A stretch of DNA of 64,000 nucleotides, taken from the NCBI GenBank assembly GCA_018001935.1, contig JAGNHB010000009.1, positions 62,001 to 126,000 on the forward strand, in the 5' to 3' direction. The notes under the pieces are model-generated. The model had not been told where the DNA came from and did no database searches. It saw nothing but the letters and a program-made list of their open reading frames with translations. This stretch comes from Acidobacteriota bacterium (lineage in GTDB: Bacteria > Acidobacteriota > JAAYUB01). The position numbers and the translations under genes are program-made. Within the stretch, counting starts at the first letter, position 1. Each line of letters opens with the position of its first letter. Shown here in pieces: positions 29,993 through 37,277 of the stretch.

Positions 29993-32194
29993 ATGGAACA
30001 CGATCAAGACGGACGCACGGACCCTTCCGGCGAACCGCGGGCCGAACAGCCGGCCCCTGTGACCGAACCGCCGGACGCCGGCTCCCCGGACGCCGCTACG
30101 GCCGTCCCCCCGCCGGTGAACCTCCCGGAAAGCTCATCCTTCGCCACGCTCCCGCCGGGCCCTCTTCCGGCGACCGTTGAGCCGGGCGCCGTCCCGGGCG
30201 GGTTCGGCGCCCCAGCGCCGATGCCTCCCCCGCCGCCGGAAGGAACCGGCGCGGGAACGAAAAAGGTGGTTTGGTTGCTCGTGGGCTTGGTCGCCCTCGC
30301 CGGGATCATCCTGGGCGGGTACTTCCTGTGGAGGAAAACTGGGGGAGGAGGCGGGAGACCCTTCGAGACCGCCGCCCGCCACATCCCGAAGGACTCGCCC
30401 GGCTTCCTCTCCATCGACGACCCCTCGGCCCTGCTCGAGGTTTACGGCAATGCGGCGGCGAAGAGCCCCGACTTCAAGCGGGCCATGGACATGGTCGCCC
30501 TGCAGAGCAAGCAGGCCATCGGCTTCGACGTCACCACGCCCTCGGGCTGGGAGGACGGCGGGTTCGACCCTTCGGCCCCCATCTGTGCCGGCATGCTCTC
30601 CGTCCCGGGCCCCGACCAGCGCTACGAGTTCCTTGCCAGCGTCGGGGTCGTCAGCGAGGGGCGGGCGCTCGAGAGCATCCGCAAGATCCTCACCTCGGGG
30701 GGCCTCTCCCTCGAAAAGGACAGCGAGGGCGACCCCGTGGTCTACCGGGCCCGCTACGGTTTCGGGACCGCGACCACGGGCCCCTTCCACCTCGCCTTCA
30801 AGGATTCCCGGGCGTTTTTCCTGATCACCGACCGCCCCGGCGTCAAGCCCCCCGACCGCCTCCGGGAAGTCCTGCGGCTCGCGCCGGCGGACTCCCTGCT
30901 GGCGGACCCGGAGTTTAAGCAGGTCACGGCCCGGTGCACCACGACGGGGATGTCCAGTGTCTTCGTCAACCTCAAAGCCGTCGTCCGCGCCGCCACCGGG
31001 GGCAAGCCCAACCCCCTGTGGGACTCGTTCCGTTCCATGGCCGCCGCCTCCGGCGACGAGGCGGGGACCCTCTACCTGTCCCTGGAGCCGGGGTCGGGGC
31101 TGCTGGAGTTCCTCAAGCCCGGGGGCAGCTGCACCGAGATGCTCTCCCGGCTCGAAAAGCCCTTCGCGGCCTTCTCCCTGAGCCTGGCTAACCCCGTCGG
31201 TTTCTACCGCTTCATCGCCGAGAGCGTGGGGGAGGGGAGTGAAGTGGAACAGAACACCCACCTGCTCGAGGAGGTCTACGGGATCCGGATGGCGGACCTC
31301 GAGGAACTGACCCGGAACTGCGCCCTGTCGGTGGCGGTGTACCTCGGCCCCGACCTGTTCGCGCTCGGGACGCGCGGCGCCCGGCCCGACGTGGTGGGCG
31401 TGGCGGAGGTCAAGGACCCCGCCCGGGCACGGCAGGTCCTGTCGGCGGTCGCCGCCGCCGGGCGCCTGAGGGAGCAGCCCGCCGTCGCCGGCGTCCTCTA
31501 CGTCTCCGACGACCCCCAGCACCCGTGGGCCATCGGCCTGTCGGGGAAGTACCTGGTGGGCGGCAACTCCGTCGCCCGCGTGGAGGGCGCGTGCCGCGCC
31601 ACGGTTGCGCGCTGGGCCCCGCACCCCGCTGAAGGGTCCCTGATCAGCCTGGAGATGCACCTCGGCGACCTGCTCAAGGGCCTCCCCGAGGCGGTCAAGC
31701 GGCAGGCCGGCGGCATCCTGGACAGTTTCATCGGGGAGGACGCCCTCGTCACCTACCAGGCCGTTCGCAAGGACAACGGCCTGCAGCTGGACGTCCTGAC
31801 GAAAGGGGTCAACCCGGCCTTCTTCCTGATGGCGGGGAGCGTGGCCGCCTATCTGCTGCCGACGATGGGGGACCGCCCGCCGCGACGGGTCTCGGAGGCC
31901 TCGACCGCCGCCATGCTGCGCAACATTGCCTCCGCCCAGGTCGCCTACAGTTCCAAGCTGTCGAACGAAGGGCAGTACGGGAGTTTCGCCGACCTGGCCG
32001 GGCAGGGCTTCCTGGATTCACGCTTCAAGAGCGAGGAACCGGTGATCGACGGGTTCCAGTTCTCCCTGAGCACGGACGGGAAGCTCTTCACCTGCGCCGC
32101 GGTGGGAACGGAAGACAACGCCGGGAAGCGCTACTTCATCAACAACGACCTGGTGGTGTGCAAGGACCCGGCCTGCAGGGAACCCTTGCAGTGA
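29993..32194 (+). CDS. membrane-anchored protein with a DUF3352-like body and a pilin-like C-terminal domain
   Basis: 733 residues; ATG 29993 follows AAGGAGG. Residues 1-85 are Pro/Ala-rich and probably cytoplasmic or disordered, then one membrane helix (VVWLLVGLVALAGIILGGYFLW, about 92-113). The large external part begins AARHIPKDSPGFLSIDDPSA, resembling DUF3352-type proteins. The last ~100 residues (STAAMLRNIASAQVAYSSKL .. GSFADLAGQGFLDSRF .. YFINNDLVVC) resemble the globular part of type IV pilin-like proteins. I infer a surface or periplasmic role; no enzyme motif is visible. It overlaps the next gene by four bases, so the two are translationally coupled. Confidence 0.65.
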   Translation: MEHDQDGRTDPSGEPRAEQPAPVTEPPDAGSPDAATAVPPPVNLPESSSFATLPPGPLPATVEPGAVPGGFGAPAPMPPPPPEGTGAGTKKVVWLLVGLVALAGIILGGYFLWRKTGGGGGRPFETAARHIPKDSPGFLSIDDPSALLEVYGNAAAKSPDFKRAMDMVALQSKQAIGFDVTTPSGWEDGGFDPSAPICAGMLSVPGPDQRYEFLASVGVVSEGRALESIRKILTSGGLSLEKDSEGDPVVYRARYGFGTATTGPFHLAFKDSRAFFLITDRPGVKPPDRLREVLRLAPADSLLADPEFKQVTARCTTTGMSSVFVNLKAVVRAATGGKPNPLWDSFRSMAAASGDEAGTLYLSLEPGSGLLEFLKPGGSCTEMLSRLEKPFAAFSLSLANPVGFYRFIAESVGEGSEVEQNTHLLEEVYGIRMADLEELTRNCALSVAVYLGPDLFALGTRGARPDVVGVAEVKDPARARQVLSAVAAAGRLREQPAVAGVLYVSDDPQHPWAIGLSGKYLVGGNSVARVEGACRATVARWAPHPAEGSLISLEMHLGDLLKGLPEAVKRQAGGILDSFIGEDALVTYQAVRKDNGLQLDVLTKGVNPAFFLMAGSVAAYLLPTMGDRPPRRVSEASTAAMLRNIASAQVAYSSKLSNEGQYGSFADLAGQGFLDSRFKSEEPVIDGFQFSLSTDGKLFTCAAVGTEDNAGKRYFINNDLVVCKDPACREPLQ

Positions 32195-33552
32195 GCGCAG
32201 GGATCGTCGTCATCGGGGGCCAGGCGTCCGGCCTGGCGGCGGCCGTCCAGGCACGGCGGCGGAACTCCACCGTACCCGTCACGGTCCTGGAGGCCTCCCC
32301 CCACGCCGGGACGGGCGTCTGCGGGCTCCCTTTCCTCTTCACCGGCGAGGTGGCTTCCCCCGGGGACCTGGTCCTCCACCGGCCCGAGGACCTGGAGCGA
32401 CACTACCGGGTCCGCGTGCGGACGGGCCACCGGGTGACGTCCGTGCACCCGGGGCGCCGGGTCGTGCGCTGCGCCCTCGAGGGAGGCGGGGAATCCGACG
32501 TCCCCTACGACCGCCTTGTCCTCGCCGCGGGGGCCCGGGCTGCCGTTCCCCCGGAAGCCGCCGCGGCCGGCCCCGACGGGGTCTTCACCCTCCGCACCCT
32601 GTCCGACGCGGCCCCCCTGCTCGTCTTCCTGTCGGAGCGCCGCCCCCGCTCGGTCCTGGTCCTGGGCGGGGGCACCCTGGGGATCGAGATGGCGGACGTG
32701 TTCGCCCGCCGGGGTCTCGAGGTCACCCTGGTGGAGCGGGAAGCGTCCCTGCTCCCCGCCTGGGAGCCGGAACTGGCCCTCCGGGCATCGTCCGTCCTGG
32801 CGCAGCGGGGGGTCCGCCCGGCCCCGGGGTCGGTGGTCCGCGAGCTCGGGCACTCGGGGGGGGCATTCCACTGCCGGCTGGGGACCGGGGAACGAATTTC
32901 AGCGGACTTCGTGTTCTGTGCCTGCGGTGTCCGGCCCGAAACCGCTTTCCTCGCCGACCTTCCCCTGCGGTTCCATCCTTCCGGCGCCGTCGTCGTCGAT
33001 GCGCGCATGGAGACGTCCGTCGCGGGCATCTATGCCGCCGGGGACTTCGCCGCAGCCCCCTCCCGGCCTTCGGGCGCGCCGGCCCCGGCCAACACCGCCG
33101 TGCGCGCCGCCCTCACCGGCGGGGTCGCCGGCGACAACGCCGCGGGCTACGACAGCCGCGGTGGGCAATGGGCCGACGCCTGGTGCCTCCGCCTGTCGGG
33201 GCTGGAGCTGGCAGCGGCGGGCGTCACCGGGGCGTCCGCCCGCGGGTGCGGCCTCCGGGCCGAAACCGTCTCCATCCGGGCGCCGCTGGCCCCCCCCTAC
33301 TTCCGGGACCGGGCGGGAGCCGCCGCGGTGGTCGGCGTGTTCGACACCGCCCGCGGCACCCTGCTGGGCGCCCACGCCGCCGGCCCCGCGGGGACCGCCG
33401 CGCTGGTGCAGCCGGCCGTGCCCCTGATCGCGCAGGAAGCCACCGCACGAGAGATCCTCGGGATGGAATTTCCCTACACCCCGCCGCTGGGCACCGTCCG
33501 CCACCCCCTGCAGCAGCTCGCCCGGCTCTTCCTGAAGACCGCCGGGGGGTGA
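32191..33552 (+). CDS. FAD-dependent pyridine nucleotide-disulfide oxidoreductase, CoA-disulfide reductase-like
   Basis: 453 residues. FAD-binding GIVVIGGQASGLAAAVQARR at the N-terminus; an NAD(P)-binding second Rossmann motif SVLVLGGGTLGIEMADVFA (about 160-180); GIYAAGDFA near 280; and a C-terminal dimerisation domain. Cys44 in GVCGLPFLFTGEV matches the single redox Cys of CoA-disulfide reductases and NADH oxidases. Such enzymes reduce CoA disulfide or persulfide, or reduce O2. The start is GTG 32191, whose GTGA overlaps the stop of the previous gene. Which substrate is used cannot be settled by sequence. Confidence 0.82.
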   Translation: MSAGIVVIGGQASGLAAAVQARRRNSTVPVTVLEASPHAGTGVCGLPFLFTGEVASPGDLVLHRPEDLERHYRVRVRTGHRVTSVHPGRRVVRCALEGGGESDVPYDRLVLAAGARAAVPPEAAAAGPDGVFTLRTLSDAAPLLVFLSERRPRSVLVLGGGTLGIEMADVFARRGLEVTLVEREASLLPAWEPELALRASSVLAQRGVRPAPGSVVRELGHSGGAFHCRLGTGERISADFVFCACGVRPETAFLADLPLRFHPSGAVVVDARMETSVAGIYAAGDFAAAPSRPSGAPAPANTAVRAALTGGVAGDNAAGYDSRGGQWADAWCLRLSGLELAAAGVTGASARGCGLRAETVSIRAPLAPPYFRDRAGAAAVVGVFDTARGTLLGAHAAGPAGTAALVQPAVPLIAQEATAREILGMEFPYTPPLGTVRHPLQQLARLFLKTAGG

Positions 33553-33635
33553 GCCCGCCGCCCCCCGCCCCGGTTTTTTCAGGTTCCGAAAAAAAACTTG
33601 AGAACTTTTCCCGGATATGGCATCATACCTATGTT

Positions 33636-33743
33636 GCCGGTCTTTCATGTCACAACTAGATTCTCTACATTAAACGCCATTTGAGACACCCACCCATTTA
33701 GCGATTCCCACCTTAAAGAGACCACTTTTCATGAAAGACCGGC
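33636..33743. repeat. 108-bp AT-richer segment bounded by 14-bp perfect inverted repeats
   Basis: GCCGGTCTTTCATG (33636-33649) and CATGAAAGACCGGC (33730-33743) are exact reverse complements and enclose 80 bases with no open frame. On the plus strand the right arm is followed by ACGTTTTTT, so it could also be a structured RNA with a terminator-like end. It may be a miniature mobile element. Confidence 0.55.
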
Positions 33744-33822
33744 ACGTTTTTTCCGCCGGCCCCGCGATAAATCCTTCATTATCCATGATCAACCCGGAAC
33801 ACCCTTCCGGGCGCCCACCCCT

Positions 33823-34833
33823 TCAATCCGAGGGAAGCTCGAGATCGACGACGAGGGGGTAGTGGTCGGAACCGGTGTACGGTCCGACGACGCGGTCCCG
33901 GACCCGGACGTCCGGGGAGTGGAGGCAGTGGTCGAGGGGGATGCGGAGGAAGAGGTTCCCGCTCGGCCAGGTGGGCTGGACGCCGAACCCCCGGGAACTG
34001 TCCTTCAGGCCCGACCGGGCCAGAAGCGACCGGAAGGCGTGGCTCCAGGGCGTGGCGTTGAGGTCCCCCAGGACGACCAGCGGCCCCGGAGTCCGGCGGG
34101 CCCGTTCGGCCAGGCGCTCCAGATGCTCGTCCCGCCAGCGGGCGTATAGCCGTCCCGCGGGCGGGAGCGGGTGGGTGGCGATGACGGCGAGCCGGGCGGG
34201 GGCGATGTCCAGCTCGGCCACGATGGAGGGGACACCGGCTACCCCGATCCCGACGACCTCGGCCCGGCGAAAGGGGAGCCGGCTGAAGACGCCGATCCCG
34301 AAGTTGTCGTCCCGAGGCTCGGCGAGGGAGGCCCGGAAGCCTGCCAGGACGGGGCGCAGCCGCTCCAGCCAGGCGGCGTCGATCTCCTCCAGCACCAAAA
34401 CGTCCGGGCTGTACCGGCGGATCACCGTGGCAACGCGGGCGGGGTCCCCCGCCCGGGTGTTCACGTTGACCAGCATCACCCGCAGTGCGCGTCCCCTGCC
34501 GGGGGGCGCCGTTTCCGGGCCCACGTAGAGCGGGATGATCACGGCCAGGTTGGCCAGGGCAAAGGCCGTGAAAACCAGGGCGGTCCGGAACCGCCGCGTC
34601 AGGTAGAACGGGATCGCCAGGAGGGACAGGCCGACGAAGTACTGCACCCGGAAGTGGGCGAAGAGGTCGAGGTACCAGGCCCACGCGCCCGGGAAGCCCA
34701 GCAGAGTGGCGGTGCAGAACAGGACACCCACGGGGGTCAGGAAGCGCCAGGGGCGAAACCGGAACCACCCGGTCTTGGGGTGCTCGTCCAGCGCCATGGT
34801 CTTGTTCACCATCGGCCCATCCGTCTTAGCCAT
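33823..34833 (-). CDS. membrane-anchored endonuclease/exonuclease/phosphatase family protein
   Basis: 336 residues. Two or three membrane helices at the N-terminus (FLTPVGVLFCTATLLGFPGA, FVGLSLLAIPFYLT, ALVFTAFALANLAVIIPLYV) are followed by an EEP domain: VMLVNVNTRAGDP, VLVLEEID with the metal-binding Glu, VIATHPLPPAG, VVLGDLNATPWS, and GSDHYPLVVDL with the catalytic His. Family members cleave phosphodiesters in nucleic acids, lipids or sugar phosphates; the YafD-type membrane members are poorly characterised. The start is uncertain: ATG 34833, 34812 or 34797; I chose 34833, which lies immediately beside a GC-rich dispersed repeat. Confidence 0.8.
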   Translation of the reverse strand: MAKTDGPMVNKTMALDEHPKTGWFRFRPWRFLTPVGVLFCTATLLGFPGAWAWYLDLFAHFRVQYFVGLSLLAIPFYLTRRFRTALVFTAFALANLAVIIPLYVGPETAPPGRGRALRVMLVNVNTRAGDPARVATVIRRYSPDVLVLEEIDAAWLERLRPVLAGFRASLAEPRDDNFGIGVFSRLPFRRAEVVGIGVAGVPSIVAELDIAPARLAVIATHPLPPAGRLYARWRDEHLERLAERARRTPGPLVVLGDLNATPWSHAFRSLLARSGLKDSSRGFGVQPTWPSGNLFLRIPLDHCLHSPDVRVRDRVVGPYTGSDHYPLVVDLELPSD

Positions 34834-34911
34834 CGGGTCGCGCCGCTCCGCCGGGCTGCGCGGCGCGCTGATAGCGGCGCTCCGGGAGCCTCCGCGCCGC
34901 ACTCCACGGGA
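34834..34911 (+). repeat. GC-rich palindromic dispersed repeat, copy abutting a start codon
   Basis: GTCGCGCCGCTCCGCCGGGC ... CTCCGCGCCGCACTCC, the same family as 1905-1980. Its left edge touches the ATG at 34833 of the neighbouring gene, so the gene's upstream signals are inside or beyond the repeat. Confidence 0.7.
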
Positions 34912-34954
34912 GAGGGTGCGCCTCCCGGGCGTCTCGGGATCTAGATAACCTCTT

Positions 34955-35362
34955 TCATTCCATCATTTTAAACAGGCGTAAACCCGCCTCTTCTTCCAGG
35001 GTGACGAAATGGCTGTCCAGGCTCAGGATTTCCACGTCATTTTCCTTGGCGATCATGGCGATATGGCAATCTGCCAATCCGATGGTTTTCCCTTTTCGCC
35101 TCATGCGAAATGACAACTCCCCTGCCGCCAGCCAGGTAGCGGGGGATTCATGAAGAAATTCGAAGACGTGAACGAAGTCCCGCAACACGGACAACTCTTT
35201 TTCGGACTTGGCCCCCTGCATCATTTCGGCCACGACGATCCCGGCGGAGCAGACCCGGTCCTCGGCCAGCAATCGTTGCACCACTGAAAAGCCGGGTTCA
35301 GTCCTGCGAAAGAAGTCGATCCAGACGGAGGTATCGACCAGCACCTTACCCGAGCCGTGCAT
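34955..35362 (-). CDS. vapC: PIN-domain toxin VapC
   Basis: A 135-residue PIN ribonuclease: VLVDTSVWIDFFR with the first Asp, VAEMMQGAKSEKE with the Glu, TIGLADCHIAMIA with the third Asp and LSLDSHFVTL with the fourth. It forms a type II pair with the gene upstream, whose 3' end overlaps its start by 17 bases. The target is probably tRNA, as for characterised VapC toxins. Confidence 0.9.
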   Translation of the reverse strand: MHGSGKVLVDTSVWIDFFRRTEPGFSVVQRLLAEDRVCSAGIVVAEMMQGAKSEKELSVLRDFVHVFEFLHESPATWLAAGELSFRMRRKGKTIGLADCHIAMIAKENDVEILSLDSHFVTLEEEAGLRLFKMME

Positions 35363-35555
35363 CGCCGTGCCTCAATTCGTCCGCGGTGACGACGAATTCC
35401 ATTTTTCCGGCCATTTCCAGGATCCGCTCGAGTTTCTTCTGCCGGATCTCCTCCTTGATGGCCAGGATGACTGCCTCGGTCTTGCTGCGGGCGTTCGTGA
35501 CCTCCATCAACTCCGTTAAAAGGTCGCCGGGCAAGGTAATGGTCGCTCTTGACAT
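35346..35555 (-). CDS. vapB: VapB-type ribbon-helix-helix antitoxin
   Basis: A 69-residue protein. The N-terminus MSRATITLPGDLLTELMEVT plus NARSKTEAVILAIKEEI is a ribbon-helix-helix fold that binds operator DNA; the C-terminal part (ILEMAGKMEFVVTADELRHG) should wrap the toxin. ATG 35555 follows GGAG. Overlap with vapC indicates coupled translation and likely autorepression. Confidence 0.88.
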   Translation of the reverse strand: MSRATITLPGDLLTELMEVTNARSKTEAVILAIKEEIRQKKLERILEMAGKMEFVVTADELRHGDARLG

Positions 35556-35583
35556 GAATTTTCTCCATGAATATTCTGCATGG

Positions 35584-35613
35584 ATACTAGCATGATTGAT
35601 ATGAGATTTTCAA
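35584..35613 (-). promoter_or_regulatory. promoter of vapBC
   Basis: TTGAAA (35613-35608), 18-base spacer, TAGTAT (35589-35584). Transcription would start near 35577. The palindrome GAATATTC lies between the start site and the ATG and is a plausible operator for the antitoxin. Confidence 0.65.
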
Positions 35614-35669
35614 GCACGGATTTTCAGAGCGCCATCGTCCGGGGCCTGCCGGTCGTTCCTCCCCCGACG

Positions 35670-35886
35670 GGCCGCATCGCACCGCCGGGCTGCGCGGTGC
35701 GTGGACAGCGGCACTCCGGCGGCCTTCACGGCAAAGGGGACACTCTTCTTGTTTGTGGCGAGGGGGTGTATCGATTGCGATTGCGAAATCGATACCGATA
35801 CCGATGGATTCCCGTTACGGCTTCTGTCTTCTTCTGAGACTACAGCCTTTTCGATGACGACTGCGATTCCGATACCGATACCGATG
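35670..35886. repeat. GC-rich repeat followed by two hexamer arrays
   Basis: A diverged copy of the GC-rich palindrome (35670-35730) is followed by CGATTGCGATTGCGAAATCG, CCGATA hexamers, a short CTACAGCC unit and a second CCGATA array that ends nine bases before the gatD stop. The 339-base gap between vapB and gatD holds no other gene. Confidence 0.7.
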
Positions 35887-35894
35887 AGTGTGGC

Positions 35895-37277
35895 TTATTT
35901 CCGATAACGGGAAATGAACTCCTCCACCTCGGGGATGCCGCCCTGGAAGATGAGGTAGCCGTTGCTGGGCTCGCGCTCGGTGATCTCGCCGTTCACGGGC
36001 TCGAACATGATGCGCTTGACCTCGTCCAGGTCAGCGGATTGCCCCAGCGCCCAACCGAGCTTGACGTACGCCACCTCGGGGAGCATGTTGGCCATGGGCA
36101 CCACGCCCAGCTCCATCATGTCCCGCCCGGTGTCGTAGACGTACATCTGCACGTAGCCCCAGAGGGTCTGAACGGTCATGTAAACCGCGATCCCCTTGTC
36201 CTGGGCCCGCTTGAGGGCCGGGTAGAGGGGCTTGTTCACGTGGCCCAGGCCGGTCCCGGCGAAGACGATGCCGCGGTAGCCGTTGTCCACCAGGGAGTCG
36301 ATGATGTCCGCCTTCATGTTGGGGTAGTAGTAAACGATGCTCACCCGGTCGTCGAAGGCGGTGTTGACGGTCACGTCCTTGTCCTGCCGGCGGCGCTTGT
36401 AGTCGGTGCGCAGCGGGGTGATCGTCTCGCGGCTCACCATGGCCAGCGGGATGTCGCCGATGGTCCGGAAGGTGGAGCGGTAGCTGGAGTGCATCTTGCG
36501 CACCCGGGTGCCGCGGTGCAGCAGCCCGTAGGTGTCGGAGGTGGGGCCGAACATGCAGACCATCACCTCGGCGATGTCACCCTCGGCGGCGGCCTTGACG
36601 CTGTGCATGAGGTTGAGGGCCGCGTCGGAGGAGGGACGGTCGCTGGAGCGCTGGGAGCCCACCATGACGATGGGGACCGGCGAGTTCTGCACCATGAAGG
36701 ACAGGATGGCGGCCGTGTGGTGCATGGTGTCGGTGCCGTGGCCGATGACCACGCCCTGGACGCCCTTGCGGATCTCCCGGCCGATGGCCTCCGCCGTGCC
36801 GATCCACTGCTCGGGGCCCATGTTCTCCGAGAAGACGCCGTAGAGCTTCTCGGTCTCCAGGTTGCAGATGTCCGCCAGTTCCGGGACGGACCCGTACAGT
36901 TCGCCCGGCGAGAAGGCGGGGATGACGGCGCCCGTGCGGTAGTCCAGGCGGCTGGCGATGGTCCCGCCGGTGCCCAGGAGCTTGACCCGGGGCTTCTTGG
37001 GGTCGAAGGGGAACTCCTTCTCCGGGATCTTGTAGTGGGCCTCCTTCCGGCCGCCCACGGTGACGGTGGTGATGTTGTCCACGGCGATCCCGATGTTGTA
37101 CCCCGTGCGGAGCTTGATGACCACGTGCAGGGGGTCGGCGGTCTCGGACCGGGGCAGGATGATGCCGGTGAAGGTCCCCTTGGCGGTGGCGATCTCCACG
37201 TCGCTCCAGACCGGGGCGGAGAAGTGCTTGAGGACCTCCAGCGCGCGCCCGCGGTATCCCTTGTATTCGGACATCAT
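35895..37277 (-). CDS. gatD: Glu-tRNA(Gln) amidotransferase subunit D (asparaginase-like, archaeal type)
   Basis: 460 residues. An N-terminal GatD-specific beta domain (GRALEVLKHFSAPVWSDVEI .. FTGIILPRSETADPLHVVIK) is followed by an L-asparaginase I-like domain: VKLLGTGGTIASRLDYRTGA with the nucleophilic Thr, VIGHGTDTMHHTAA with Thr-Asp, MVGSQRSSDRPSSDAALNLM and VFAGTGLGHV. The N-terminal domain and length separate it from plain asparaginases. In archaea GatD hydrolyses glutamine and feeds ammonia to GatE to turn Glu-tRNA(Gln) into Gln-tRNA(Gln). The ATG at 37277 has AGGAGG eight bases before it and overlaps the gatE stop, so the pair is translationally coupled. Bacteria normally use GatCAB instead. 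Confidence 0.9.
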   Translation of the reverse strand: MMSEYKGYRGRALEVLKHFSAPVWSDVEIATAKGTFTGIILPRSETADPLHVVIKLRTGYNIGIAVDNITTVTVGGRKEAHYKIPEKEFPFDPKKPRVKLLGTGGTIASRLDYRTGAVIPAFSPGELYGSVPELADICNLETEKLYGVFSENMGPEQWIGTAEAIGREIRKGVQGVVIGHGTDTMHHTAAILSFMVQNSPVPIVMVGSQRSSDRPSSDAALNLMHSVKAAAEGDIAEVMVCMFGPTSDTYGLLHRGTRVRKMHSSYRSTFRTIGDIPLAMVSRETITPLRTDYKRRRQDKDVTVNTAFDDRVSIVYYYPNMKADIIDSLVDNGYRGIVFAGTGLGHVNKPLYPALKRAQDKGIAVYMTVQTLWGYVQMYVYDTGRDMMELGVVPMANMLPEVAYVKLGWALGQSADLDEVKRIMFEPVNGEITEREPSNGYLIFQGGIPEVEEFISRYRK

